Source: Dirofilaria immitis
Lineage: Eukaryota > Nematoda > Chromadorea > Rhabditida > Onchocercidae
DNA length: 64,000 nt
Reading direction: 5' to 3'
Assembly: GCA_024305405.1 (NCBI GenBank)
Contig: JAKNDB010000066.1
Location: 310,001 to 374,000, forward strand
Part shown: positions 13,865 to 27,655 of the stretch, one piece after another
Layout: each line of letters starts with the position of its first letter
How positions within the stretch are numbered: the stretch's first letter is position 1
Program-made: the position numbers and the translations under genes
The notes under the pieces: generated by a model
Databases searched by the model: none
What the model was told of the DNA's origin: nothing
What the model saw: the letters and a program-made list of their open reading frames with translations, nothing else

Positions 13865-16800
13865 TTACGAAAGGGCTGCTAGATCAGATACAGCTTCACA
13901 AAGGATATTGTTTATAAGCATGATTAGACGTCTTTCCATACATGATTCTGTTTTCAACACGGTTGCAGAAACTGCTATGCGTGAAGCGGCAATAGAAGAA
14001 ATACGCATTAACAGGTGTGCTATATCAACTGATATTTGTGGAAAGAGAGACATCATACGGCCTAACGATGGTACAGCTTTTGATAACAGGCGTAAATTTT
14101 CATCAGTAGTCAAGGCACGTGATAAAGTTGTCAATACATCCAATAATAGCTCCAAACGAATAAATGATGATTCTATTTTGTACTGAAGAAATGAAAAAAT
14201 TAATTAGTTATGATTATGGTTATAGAATATAGATACACTGAATTATAAAAAAACTCTGCAAAATTTTCCGGAATAAATAAATTTCTATTATCACATCTAT
14301 TGAATAAAGGATGCAAAAAGATTTTGACAGCTATACTGATTACCATTATGAGGCTATAAAAATAACAAAAAAATTTCATAAAGCTGATCCAATTCAAAAA
14401 TATGCGAATAATTTAAAATTCAAATTTTACCTTGCTCAATCGTATATTTGAAGCAACTAGATGAAGATTAAAAATATATATAAAAGAAACTAGCAAAAAG
14501 CGTGGAATTTATTTAAGTAATTTAATCCTACAATAATCAAGAAAAAATCTGATGCTTTCATTCTTATGATGCAAGAGCATGGTTTCTGACCAAACAGCAA
14601 TTTTTCCTACTCAAGCATAAACTTTCTAATACTAAACAAACTTCATTGCACCTTTATTGCCTCGATTTTAAACTCTCTCTTGTACGAGTATCAGTAGTAT
14701 AGTTAATCCATTACTTTCTTATTATTATTTATAACTATCAAATATTAGTGAAAAAGAATTCAAGTTAACTTATTTTCCAAATCGATGTTTTAAAACTTTT
14801 ATCATATAATCAAACTTTAGAAGTTCATATTAAATCTTAATCAAAAAAATATGTACCTGTTGTGCTAGTTCAGCAATGAGGACAATGGCAAAGACACGCT
14901 TCGAAATATCCGCTAATGCTAGAATTTCATGCACAAACTCTAGACAAATATGCATTGATGGTATTTCTCGTACGGCTAATGGAATTAATCGTAGAGGATA
15001 ACCCTAGAATTCAACAGAAATAAGTTTTGAATTTCAGATTTTAAACCTCCTTGCATTAGATTACCTATTTCTTTTCGAAAGAAAAAAATTTTCAACTCTG
15101 CAAAATAAAAATAAAAAGTGCTAAAAATAAAGCTTTTTGTATAATTTTGTGAACACATTGATGCGATATGTCGCTTGATAAATATAAAAATGAAATATTT
15201 AACCATATTTTCCATTCAGAACTTTGAATGCATTCTTAAACATTAGTATCTTTTTGCTAATAATTACGCACAAAATTTTATGGCCATGAAAATAAGTTGA
15301 TTTCTTAATGGAAAAATTTCCACTATGAATAATAGACACCAGTCATCAATAACCTGGAAGTGAACCAATTTGGAAAGAACAGGATCGGCAATGAACATTT
15401 GATGAATATGTGCGCAACAAAGACGATGAACAGCGATATTCTTGAAACGTCCACAAATCTCTAATAAAATTTGTACAACTGCTGAATCTTGTGCCCTGAT
15501 CAACGAGCGCGTCAGTTCTTCACGTTCCACTCGTTGGTCATCTCTATAAAATGAAATAACTTCATAATATGAGAGAAATAAAAAGTTTCATCAATCATTA
15601 AATTTACTACAGTCAGTTAAAAAAAAGGTTACCAGCTATAAATATCTCGACAAATTTTGATTCTTAATTTTTTGAAGCAATTACCTTCCATTTTGATTCA
15701 TCTGTAGTTTTTGCAACAAGAATGTACGACTGGCAGATAAATAAAATGATAGAATGTGTAGGTAACATGGAAATAGAAGATCATTTTCGAATAATCGTTC
15801 ATCGCATCGAAATAAAAATAATGGCTGCTCCACCAACATGTCATGATTCAAATCATCAGTAGACCAAGCAGAAACTGTAGCCTGAAATTTCAGATTATGA
15901 GCCATAATCAAAATAATTAAAAAAGAAAATAAAAATGCCAATATCCAATATCCAACATCTATCAATGTATTAATTCTTTAGTTCAGCATGTCTCATTTAA
16001 CTAGTAATTATTTCATTTCAGACACCATCATATGCTAAAAATATCGAATTGTTTGAAAATAAAAAATTATCATGCAAAAGTGCAATATATCAATTCTTAA
16101 ATAATCGATGTTAGAAGTAATAAAAAATATTCAATCTGCGAATATAAGCTAAATAAAACTTCAAAAAAGAAAGATAATGCGGAATAAAATTTTCAATAGT
16201 TGTCTGACTCAGAATAACAAACTTCACAAAGTGATCGTGGAACGACATTTTCCAGACGTTTCCAAATCGCTACTGCTCCATTTACAAAGGGCACTGGTGC
16301 AGACGGATTGAGAGCGACAACCATAGCATGTACAATAGCATCCATTGCTTGGATTTGTTCACGTAGTGTGCTTTTTTGAAGTAAACGGATAAAACGCATA
16401 GAATTTGCGGGATTTTCATCAATTCCATCAAAAACTTTCAATAACAAACTTGTCGATAATGGTTTTCCTTTGCAGCAATAAACTCTTTCATGAAAAATAA
16501 TTCATAAATACATTTAAATTTTCATACATAAATACATATTTGGAAAATTCAACAAAGAAATTGAAAAGAGCTATATTAATCGGCTATGCTTCAGAATCTC
16601 TCTATCATTAATTCAGAAAGTTCAGAAATTTCTGGAAACTTCAATCTCAATCGGAGAAAGCTAGAAATTCTTTAGCACGATATAACATTGTATTTATTTT
16701 CCCGAATGATTTAGTAAGTGAAATGATGGGCTTCTTTTACAGCCGATTAATATAGCTCTTTTCAATTTCTTTGTTGAATTTTTCAATGCGGTTAATAGTG

Positions 16801-19800
16801 TCAATATAAGACATAGTAATTTTTTTGAAGAACATATAAAATTGGAAAAACGAAGGTGATAAACAACGACACTTAAACCAATTTAAAGTGTGGTGAATAA
16901 ATATTTACTGTTTTTATTTACTGATCGATCTTAATTTAGAATTTTTTTCCAGTTATGTTTTAATATAGATGAAAATAGGTGAGATTTGTTAAAATGGGAT
17001 GAAAAAATATTTTAGAACTTTATCTTTCCTTGATTCTAGTAGATTTTAACAAAAAGAAAATGTGAATATGGGGAGATTAAGATAGAAAATATCTTACCGA
17101 GTTGTAGTTTTCGTTTCAGGATTCTTCAACTCGTCATCTATAGATAATAGTAATGAATCGACGGTTGGAAGCATATATGGATAATAAAGACCACATAAAT
17201 AAACTAAAGGAGATCGAATAGCACGAAAATGCTCCGGTCGAGTCTCAACAACATTCAACAACAATCGTACTGGTATAACTCCCTCGATTTTGGTACTGTA
17301 ATGTTTCACAAATGCAACTAGCAAAACTTAATTCGAAATTGAAATTTATCATGCAAAAACAAATTGAGATCTCTTCGTGATATACAAAATCTCTTTTCAT
17401 TGATATCGCAAAATTTCTTCCAGAACAAGAAATATTATTCGTTATCATCTAAAATGTATTATCATCTAGAGCGCGCATTTTATCGATTAATAGCACTTTG
17501 GTGTTGATTAAAATTTGTTATTATTGAAATAAAATAAAAAAGAGAAATAAAAATAATACCTATAAAAGTTCTGAACAGTTCTCTTTTGGATATGAGTTTC
17601 GAAATTTTTCGATAACAAAGAAGAAAGAAAAATGTAAGTAAACGTGCCACCATTTTATTTTCATCCATAACTTCGCCATTAAATAAGTCCTAAAAAATAT
17701 AACAGAGGATATGATAGAAATTTATGTGCAATTATTTCTAGTTTACGAATAAAAGTCATATAAAGTTAAAAGTTGGTCGATTTATGAGATGCATTACTGA
17801 TTTAAAAAAGTTTAACAGTGATTTTAAAGTCTCCGCTAAAAAAACTTCATATTCCGCGTATTCCACAGATATCATATCCATTTTTTCCAGTAGAATTATA
17901 TATTATGATCCTATCTCTTACTAAGTTGCTAACATCAAAATATTTCTGCCATTATAATATTAATGATAAAACATAAATATATTAATGATAAAACATAAAT
18001 ACCTTGCATGACTAAACCTGGAATGTACAAGGTTAATAAAAAATATACAAAATGAATGCCCGAAGTTTATTTCTCTCTCTTGGATTACTTAAAACTTAAG
18101 AAAATAATGGATGAAATCTAAATTTCCTAATAAAAACCTATAATCCCAACAAACTGTTCACTTATTTTATTATACATTTCATAAATATAAATAATTCTAC
18201 TTCCATTTTACGTCAAAAACAAATACAATTTTCAGCACTAACTAATACAAATTCTTCTGACAGTGGGCGATTAGCGGAACCGAACTCAGTGGCAGCAAAA
18301 CAACTCGCAGCATACGCGTTTAACAAATCTGTTATCACAGGATGTAACGGCGTTGCACAGTTTGTTATCTGTGCACCAATCCAATCCTGCAAATCGGAGA
18401 AAAATAAAATCAATCTTTCTGACATTTTGCAGGAACAAATTGAAAGTTTAGTTTTTCATAAATGAACTTAATAAAATTTAAAAATAGCAGGAAGATTCTG
18501 ACTTAAAATTTAAAATACAGTTAATTGAAAGTAAAAAGTAAAACCAGAAAGATTCAAATTAAAGTTAAGACATTAAAAATCTACAGAAAATTCCTTAATC
18601 AACTTTTCACGAAAATTAAGTGGTTGAATCAGTGCCTTCTCTTTTAGATCAAGTGCAATAGAATAGCTTTTCTCTCTCAAATCAAAATGAACAACTCATT
18701 GAAGAAATCAGAGTAGATTACTTGTAATTGGAAGGATCCATAAATTAATATCAGATCATTAAAATTCAAAAAAATCATATTTGAATTTGATAACCTCGTA
18801 ATTATAGTTTACTTCGATCTAACTATTTTAAGCATCACTGAAGTTGATGAAAAGAAATGATGACTTCAGAAACAACTTATAAATCTATTTCGAGAATCAG
18901 TAAAGACAGACACCTATAAAAAATTAAACCATTTAAAACCTCAGACACACAAATAAAACCCAAAGCAAAAATTTTTGTAAAAGATAAAAAATAAAATTAA
19001 AAGAATCAAAAAAATAAACCACTTCAAGAAAAATCGAAAAACCAAAAAAACAAAAAATTAAAAAAAAAACAAAAAAATAAAAAGAGACTAGAAAACAAAG
19101 ATCAAAAAAACAAACACAAATTGAACTAAATCCCTAATTACAAAAATTAGTAATTTTTAAAATTTAAACTATGACAGCAAAAAAAAATTAAAAATAAGAT
19201 AAAAATCTTTTAAGAATAACCTGGATAGGAACACCATGTTTCGAAAATGAATTAGTTGAAAGCAGTTGAGTGACACAATGGGCTGGAAGAAATCCTTGGT
19301 GATGAGAACTGAGGGAACGAGTGACGGGCATTTGCGAAGCTCGTTCTGCTATATCACGTTCAGTCATAGCATGCCGCATGAATAAATTTTTCAGTGTCGT
19401 AAGATTTCGAACATTTATTGTAACCTGGAAATTCTGCTGGAAAATAGTGTAGCATTATATACTTCAAATATTTTATAAATTTGAATAAAAAACCAATTGA
19501 AAAGGGAAGCCTAAAGTAAAAGTAGCGAAAATATCATCATTCAAATGAAAAAATTTAGAAAGAAAGAGCTTAGTATGCTATAAATAAGAATGGTAAAATT
19601 AATGATAAATAATGCAATTTAGGAATTCCACATTCAATAGTTTCTACATTAAGATAAGGACAAAAACACCAATATTATATTAATTTTCGATGATAATAGT
19701 TATTTTTATCCTTGCACATTCCATGCCTTTGATTGCTTTTCGCCTTTGTCGTAACAAGAAATCGGATTTATCAAAAGGACTACAAAAATCTTCATATCCC

Positions 19801-22800
19801 ACATTGCAGATATTGCGAATTTGGACAGAAAACTAAGACATTGCATCAATAAAGTTGTAGAGATTAAGCTTAGATTAACAGTATATCTAAAATAGTACCT
19901 TGAAAGCAAGAACGCTAAAAATAAGAGCAGCAAGTTGTTCACTTTGTCCAGCGTGTAAGTGAATTGATAATAAAATGAAGAACTGCTGCAAAGTTGGAGA
20001 AGCACCGGATGAAGCTCGCTGCTTAAGCCAATCCAGAAACGCTATAATTGAAGCTTCTACTTCTTTCTCATCGCCGAGATGCAACCTTTAAATAAATAAA
20101 ACTGATATACTGATCAATTTAGTTTCATAATCGATTTGTTTTTCTGTGTTACATAATAGTTCCATACTGGAAACACGAAGAACAAATTCGGATAACAAAT
20201 GTGAGTCATAGACATTTGTAGAGCGAGGGGTAACTTGTTTTTTCAAAGGTTGTATATAATATTATAACAATATCTCTATTTTCACAATTAATTCGTCTTC
20301 GGTCGAGTTTGGAACTCATGCTTAGATTTGGTCCAAAACTCAAAAATCAAGACTTTTCCTTTTTCTGACAAAAATGGAATAAAAAAGAATAAAAAGAAGA
20401 GAGCAGAAAAACATCATCGACTAAAATGAAAATAACGTCATCGAAGAAATAAGTTTACAATATTTCCAAGCTATTAATTGTTTAAATGCCATATAATTAA
20501 TGCTAAAAAGAGCTGGTAAAAAAGCTTGAAGTCAAAGGACAACTTACGGTATTAATTGCGGACACGCAATAATAACAGATAATGCTGTCATTATATATCG
20601 ATCATCATCCAGATCGGTTCGAGTAAGAAACAGCAGCCAAGAATTTGTCTCATCATAACTCAGACGCATACCAGCGTTAATACGAAGAACTGCCAATAAT
20701 TGAGCTAAGGTGGCTTCAGTACCATCATTCGTCGTGCTGTAATACCACAACCATATCTAATCACTATCAAAATTTGATATGAGTAGAAAAAAATTCGAAA
20801 ATTTTCGAGTTTTTAAAACTGCTTCTAGAGTTTTGAGAGCTAATAATAATAAGTTATTTATATGGTTGGAACTAATTCTCATACAAAAGATGTCGAAAAA
20901 CAAAATTTTTGGTGTTCAAATTCTAGTATTCAAACTGATTCATCTCTATATTATTTCATTTTATTTCTCATGATTAATCGAATTTGAATTTAACATCAAT
21001 TTTTTTAATTCCTTTAAAATTAATTCAAAATTCCTTTCAATTAAAAATGTACACAAAATTAATTTTATAGTAATTGATAAATATGCTTCGCAAGGAATAA
21101 AATTTACAAACCTCGATGAAAATGCATTTATAGCTTCGGAAATTCTATCGCGTAAAAGTTTCACTGCCGGTTTGTCGGACGATCGATGGATGAAGACAGT
21201 CAAGGAACGTTTGTTTAGCAGGGCGCAGAGTAAAGTATTTATCAGCTTAGTGCTACTTAAACAAACACATATTAACATCAGTGCCAAACTATTGCTGTTT
21301 GAAGTGTTTGCATCCAACAGCTGAGAAATGCTTGGCTCAACAAGATATGGATCTATAGAAAGCAGCTGAAAAGTAAGGATTTTGAAAGACAAAAATGTAT
21401 CATATATGAATAAATTTCTTAAATTAAAAAATGTGAAAAGTCAAGGCAATAAGTAGATAATGAAATTAAAAAAACAGAGTCGAAAAAGTGACGAAATTAT
21501 CTCACTAATTCAAAAGTCTCTCACCGGATCTTGAAACCAAAATTTCTACAAATCTAGTATTTTTGATACTCTTCACTTTTTTTAAGATTATCACAAATAA
21601 AACTAGTTATACTAATCATAACAAGAGCACTAAACTTCAAATTTTGGGAAGGTTATCTGATTTCTAGATCTATAACAAGAAGTAACGGTAAAATTCCTAA
21701 AGCTATGCTGTATTCTGTTCATCAGCCGTTGTTCAAAAGAACGAATTCCTTAGAATAAAATAATATGACATAGTTATTCTAACATAATTTATGATAAAAA
21801 TATCCAATTCATCAGCCTGTATATCGACAATAAGCGCATAAATAAATGTTTACTAATATAGTGTTTGATATAGTGTTTATTAAATACAGCCGCAAAACTT
21901 ATTTAAAGAAAGATTAAGAAGGCAATATTAAACATTTCGACGTGTTCAACAAACCTTTAGAAGTAAGTTGTTTCTGTTTTTAGTAATAATGTTATCGTCA
22001 TCCAGCAATTCAGCCTTCAACAGATAATCAACAGTGGATTCCAACGAATCGCTAACATTATATATAAGCTGTAAAAAATAAATTCTATTAATTATCAATC
22101 ATATTTCATTGGATCCTTAAATTTCATTGCATCTTTCAATAATTGATAATATTATACATGAATGTGAATGAATTACGAATTTTCATGTGTTCAGCAATTT
22201 TTCTAATATTTACCATAGTGATCACAGTTACGGCATTAGGTATTGCCAATAAAGGATGAATAATTAAGGCTGGATCAAAACGAGTTGGCATATACAAGGC
22301 ACATATGGTCATCGCACATATGACTTCCTCTAATGTTGACTCCTGTTCAAAAATATCCAAATTCGGACTATCCACATTTTTTGCAACTAAAAATAACTTC
22401 CAGCTCACAATATATCTAAAAATTCAGGCTAGACGAACTTTTAATGTTTAAATCAGAAATTCCTTTAAATACAGTTTCACTTTTATTAAACTGTCAAGTT
22501 ACATTCCTTATCTCTAAAAGATAAAAATTATAGATAAATTCCACCAATAATTCTAGCAGTTATTTGAATTGATAAGGGATAAATCAATAATAAATAATAA
22601 AAATCAGTAATAAATGTTGATATATTCTCACTGCTAATTCATCGCAACCAATAACGCATATGCGTTTTTTCTTCCTTCTGTTTCTCTTATAATGTCATTG
22701 AATTTATTAAGGACGTTTTAAAAATATGAATTATTTCATAATATTCCAATTGATAAATGTTCGATCATTTTAATCTATTTCATTTCTTTTGCTATATTAT

Positions 22801-24065
22801 TGACTCACACTGTTATGTAATTTATAACAAGTTACCCGAGATTAAATATAATGGTTATTAGAAGTGCATTATCCATACATCACATTATCAAAATCTCTTT
22901 CAGATACTATCACATTATTAAAAACCTCTTTCAAATACTAAGTAAAATTTAAGGAATACAATATTTCGATATATGAACATTCGATAACATGCCAGGAATA
23001 TTATTGGCATATGCTTGATTATGTAAGAGAGTATTTTTTTGATCGCCATAATTAATTATTACGAAATTTTCTACCATTTCATTCAAAAGTTAAGAATAAA
23101 TTAGGATTAAGGTATAAAATTAAGAGAAGTCCTTACTTTGATCAAGTAAAAATGCAATAATTTTAAGTTTTATTTGTGGCGGTGCCGATTCAAACGGTAT
23201 TTTACGAACACTTTCAATATCCTCCATTGTTGCTTTGTTCAAATCATTCTCAACCGCCGCAATGTCAGCATTAATAATTTGAAACAACGCGTTGCACTGA
23301 GGGAATTCCAATAAACGACGTCGAAGTTGATCCTAAAAGTTTCCAAAAATATGGAATCATAAGATTTTACTCTCGGTTAAAAATCATATATCGTTCAAAT
23401 TAAGACTTTTGAAAGCAAATGTTATTTGTGTTCCGGTTTTTATGCTATGGATTAAATCTCACCCTCACTATCTTGTGATCTCTGGCTACAGATTTCATTT
23501 TTTTAAATTATTTATCCCACCTGTTTGTTCAAGAATTTTGTAACTTACATGCTCAATCAACAATATACACTAATTCTTTTGTAGTCACTTATTTTTTCCT
23601 GCAATTACGAGAGGTAAACGCTCAATGATTTTGAGCTCTTGACGATTTCTCAATTTAAAAAAGTCAAGAATTTTGAAAAAGAAAAAGTTTCCTGAAGCAA
23701 AAACTTCCTGTAGTTTTTAAAATTTTCGAAAATCAGCCTATAATTTTCTGAAAAAATTCTCGCCATAGCACATCAAGGAAAAAAATTTCAGCTTTTCTAA
23801 ACAAAAAATTACTAATAAAAAAATGTCGGTCAGCCTGAAATAAATAGAGAATTTGAAGGAGATAAAACAATAATAAATTGAGATTCTCAAAAAACAAATT
23901 AACCAATGATTCATCCGAAGAGGTACAAGATGATGAAAATGAGTAAAGCAAAAGAGATGGTAAGAATGGTTGAATTTGTTCGGGACCAAATGCATCAATA
24001 TTATCAATAAAAGTGCCATTCTTCAATGCAGCATATACCGGTTGTGGTTCTTGGCTTCGTATCAT
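13865..24065 (-). CDS. INTS2: Integrator complex subunit 2 (INTS2)
   Basis: Scaffold subunit of the nuclear Integrator complex, which cleaves snRNA 3' ends and attenuates Pol II; in the complex it partners INTS1. Sixteen exons (high to low): 24065-23904, 23332-23137, 22386-22214, 22068-21955, 21365-21112, 20736-20548, 20085-19899, 19424-19221, 18386-18243, 17689-17560, 17317-17098, 16484-16223, 15881-15685, 15543-15354, 15003-14857, 14182-13865. All phases join, giving about 1,028 residues against about 1,204 in human. Family-matching blocks include GFLPAHCVTQLLSTNSFSKH, AQDSAVVQILLEIC, HQMFIADPVLSKLVHFQGYP and REIPSMHICLEFVHEI. The start ATG follows an in-frame TAG and lies just behind a TTTTTTAG acceptor, which supports it. 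The protein is all-helical repeat with no signal or membrane segment. Unlike its neighbours it needs no frame correction. Confidence 0.95.
18940..19130. repeat. A-rich low-complexity intron tract
   Basis: Strongly A-biased on the plus strand, with runs of up to ten A, inside the INTS2 intron 18387-19220. Read on the transcribed strand it is a long poly-T/pyrimidine-rich intron segment. Confidence 0.85.
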
Positions 24066-24382
24066 TTCCTAACTTCTAAAAAATTAATAATAGATAAATA
24101 ATAAGCTAAATGAGAAGCAGAATAATAAATTAGTTATTGAAAGTGAAAATAATTAAAATATAACCAAAACTGACTAATTACCGTAAATTAACCGCTCGCC
24201 CATCAGTACCGAAAAAGCTCTTTTGCTTAAATTATAGAAAGCTTGAGTGATCAATTTTATTATGTGATGATAAAATTTATTGATAAGCCTATAATTTTTG
24301 ATAAGCGTTAAATGGGGTATACATATAGTGCTTTAATCTTTGACATTACTGTAGTAGAGCTGAATATTTTTGTTTTAGCGAA
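24066..24382. promoter_or_regulatory. Shared divergent promoter region, INTS2 / com-1
   Basis: Only about 317 bp separate the INTS2 start (minus strand) from the com-1 first ATG (plus strand). Each start has a splice-acceptor-like site just upstream (minus strand TTTTTTAG at about 24079; plus strand TGTTTTAG at about 24378). No TATA box or other named element is evident. A bidirectional promoter is inferred from the geometry. Confidence 0.55.
24372..24380 (+). promoter_or_regulatory. Probable spliced-leader acceptor for com-1
   Basis: TGTTTTAG precedes CGAAATGG, putting a strong 3' splice site a few bases before the first ATG with no upstream donor exon visible. This is the usual position of a trans-splice site in nematodes. 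Confidence 0.5.
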
Positions 24383-26349
24383 ATGGATTCCACGTAAGAA
24401 ATCTTAATGAATAATAATTATTGATTAATCATTTGCTATTAAACGTTATTCTCATTGCAACTAATTCCTCAACAGCCGTGGTATCGTTTGCTTTCTATTT
24501 CCGCAGGTTTCGTTTGCTACGCATTCTTCAGTGTTATTGTGCTGTTCATATCATCATTATCATTCATGGACTCTTATTTGTATTCACCGACTACCAAAAC
24601 GGCATTATCCTGCAGAGGATCCAGTAATGTCACGGAAAATTCCGATTCATTGGATGATATTTTATTTTTAAATACTACTACTTCACCAGTTTGTCTCACC
24701 AAAGATCATGAAAAATCAATAAATCCCGAAATCTCATTGGATGTTACAGTTGAACAAGAAAATTCCCAACCCTTATTGGAAATATATCCAGAAAAAACCA
24801 AATTTTCGATACAGTTGATGACATTCCAGAAACACCGAATTCCGTTGAAATCATCGATTTAACGACACCGAAGAAGGCTTCACAAAACAGATCACCTCTT
24901 CTCCCTACTCAATCACTATTAACGAATTCCTCGGCTGTTACGCAGCGACGATGTTGTAACGGCACTTTGGATAATTGGATTAAATGGGTCGAACCATCGC
25001 CGAAATCGGAACCGGTTAATGCAGATAAGTGCGCCCTTTCGTTGGATGTTAGTCCGGATATTTTTCCAAAAACGAAGTCCGGTGACCAAGGCAGACAAGC
25101 AGCATACTAGGAATACAGGAAAATTTATCAGTGATCCATTCTCATCTCAAGTTTCATTGGAATCTTTGACAAAGTCTAATCGGATTCAACCGTCATTTCC
25201 AAGTTCTGATTTTGAAGAGACGAAAAGACTTACATCCAATACAGAACACTCAAGTGGAAATATATCAAAATTTCTGCAGGTTTCACCACGGATATCTTTA
25301 CAGTCGAATAGGAATCACATATTTGAAAATGTCACAGAGTTGCAGGACTCTTCGATGCTAGAATTAACTTTACCATTAACCTCTAATAGCGAAGAAAAAC
25401 AAGTGAAAATCAACTGGATGTTATTTCTTCTCTATCCAATGATTCTTATTTTCCGCTTACGCCTTCTCCTCCAGACTCATTACGGAAACCAGAAACGCTG
25501 AAACAAGTGTCACTTGCAACTGTACTGAATCGAAGTAACATGGCTAGATATTATGATGTTCCGGATTCACAGCACACGCGTTCTCTGATGAAAGCAATAT
25601 CCTCGCCAACATTTCGTCAAAATGACCGAAAATATGTAAATAATGAGCTAACCTCACGATTTAATGATGATGGTAAAGTTCGACGAAAAAGGATGAGCGA
25701 CGTTTACTACATGGTTTCGATTGTCGATGTTGCGCAGCTTATTACGAAGCCTTGGGATTAAATCAAGATGAACGTAATAAACGGATTGATCAGGTTACTA
25801 GTATAAATGCATATTATTACATTTTTAAAGTTTGTTAGGTAGAAGTTGATTCAATATATCGAATATGAAAGTGAATCATATGGATAAGGAAAATGTTTTA
25901 AATAAAAATGTTTAAATATTCGATATATGGAATATGAATAGGATTGCATGGATAGGGCAATATTTTAAATTTTAGAGAACTATATCAAGGTTTTGGCTTG
26001 TATTCTTAAATTGATGTCCTTCCATAATGAATTACTTTCATTGGATATTTAGATTAAGCCAATCTCATTTATTTATTTTTCTTGACTTTTGATAAGAAAA
26101 AATGATGCTTGGAAGCAAAATTTGATATCGTATGCCTTAATTCTTTCATATTTCTTTCAGGTTAGTAAACATAGAAACACTGAAAAGGAACCATCTACTC
26201 CTGAATACTACTGGGAGATTAAAATGCCAAACAGAGAAGAGCAACGTCGACGTGGGCAAATTCTTGAAAGCAATTCACCGATTGGTCTTAAAACACGTTA
26301 TCCGCAATATAAGACGAAGAGTCGTGCGAAGCGTAGACTTTTCATTTAG
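24383..26349 (+). CDS. com-1: COM-1/CtIP/Sae2-type DNA-end resection factor
   Basis: The C-terminus is a CtIP/Sae2 domain: KDERRLLHGFDCRCCAAYYE, then QVSKHRN and STPEYYWEIKMP. In human CtIP the matching parts are the CxxC-like pair, the RHR DNA-binding motif and the TPENFWEVGFP segment; the CDK-target Thr (T847 in human) is kept here as PSTPE. The family works with MRE11-RAD50-NBS1 to start resection of double-strand breaks, and C. elegans COM-1 acts in meiosis. Exons: short first exon from ATG 24383 (MDS, donor at 24394), a large middle exon ending 25793, last exon 26161-26349. The middle part is Ser/Thr-rich and poorly conserved, as usual for the family. It reads through only with one-base changes near 24805, 25068, 25408 and 25688. 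The start of exon 2 is unresolved (about 24477-24560). Length is roughly 480 residues. Confidence 0.85.
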
Positions 26350-27655
26350 CAATTAAATTGTTTTTATTTTATTTTATTAGCTTTTTTGCATTTTTAGTAT
26401 TATTTGTGTATGAATTACCAGTTGGCAAGCTTGCCAATAGTTAAGTCATTTAGTGCAGTAATGGCAATATATATACATATCAGACAGTCCATGTATCAAT
26501 TTCTAGGAAAATGCGTATTGCCAACAAAAATCCTTTTTCTGCTATAAACTATCAGCTGCTTGTCATGTTATACAATTCAGCAGTTTTTCTAGGAAAATTT
26601 CCTGAATAATTATTGTGGGTTATTCTTATGTTGCATTTAAATATTTTTGTTGTTATGTTCTTCTTAAGATCACTTCATAAATGATTTTTAAAAAGCCTCA
26701 AAAGTTTTTTAGTGACTAATTTTAATAGATATTATTAGCATAATCTACGAATAATCATTCCTTTGCGGCACTAATTCCAGTATTCTTATCACATTTTCAC
26801 TTATTCGAGATTAAGCAATCCAATCGTTTAGCGCAATATATAGCAAGTATAAAAAAATTATAGATCAGTGTTTCAAGTAAACTTGGCTAAAACTTATGAA
26901 ACATGTCTAGCTCCTATTTATCCAACTTGTATGTTTTTTGCAGCGAGAAAATATCTTTGAAGTTGAAATTGACGATTTTTTCGGACTATAGAAATCAGCG
27001 ATTGAAAATTGAAAAAAATGTAATTATGAAAGTCTAGAAAGTCTAGGTTACCTTTTTTTCGTCCCATTTTTTTATTTCTTTATTAGAAGTAAGTTGCCAG
27101 TGTGTTTTTGAATAATGTTTTGTCTATTTGCTATTCACTTTAGAGCTTTGATGATTATCCGATCTCTCTACTTCTCTTGCAATAATTTTTACCCTGCCTG
27201 TTTTATCTGCATTAACATATTATTGTTGCTCAACGTATTAACTTTTACTATGTATTTCTGTACATTACCTCATTTATTTCTTTCATTCGCATAAATACCT
27301 TCAGAATTTCAAATCTTATTCTATTATTTATGAATTTTTAGATTCAAACATATCTCAAATCTTGCAAATTTTTTTCAAAGTTTTATATCATACATCACGA
27401 TATCACTTCAAGCAATATCTCTTATGACCTTTATGAGATTTTAAGCTTGTTATTCTAAAAGAGAACTGTTGGAAGATGAAAATATGTTTCCTAGAAATTA
27501 TATATATATATGACCTGACTCCTAAATGACCTCTAATTAAGGTAGATCAATTACTCATACTCATAGAATTCAAGACTTGGTTTAGATTTAGTATTGCTTG
27601 TACTATTTGGTATTATTATTATTGGCACTCGGTAATTTCAAATTTCAAGGATACA
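26350..27655. other. Intergenic space com-1 to prefoldin 6
   Basis: About 1.3 kb of AT-rich DNA between two genes on the same strand. No convincing exon. The gap is wider than a tight nematode operon spacing, but co-transcription is not excluded. Confidence 0.5.

Noticed and set aside
13836..14186. Plus-strand open frame of 116 codons
   Set aside because: It is antisense to the last INTS2 exon, whose minus-strand frame matches the family and closes in phase.
23733..23840. Possible INTS2 exon continuing the first exon's open frame
   Set aside because: The donor at 23903 joins 23332 in phase, giving a family-like sequence, so this stretch is intronic.
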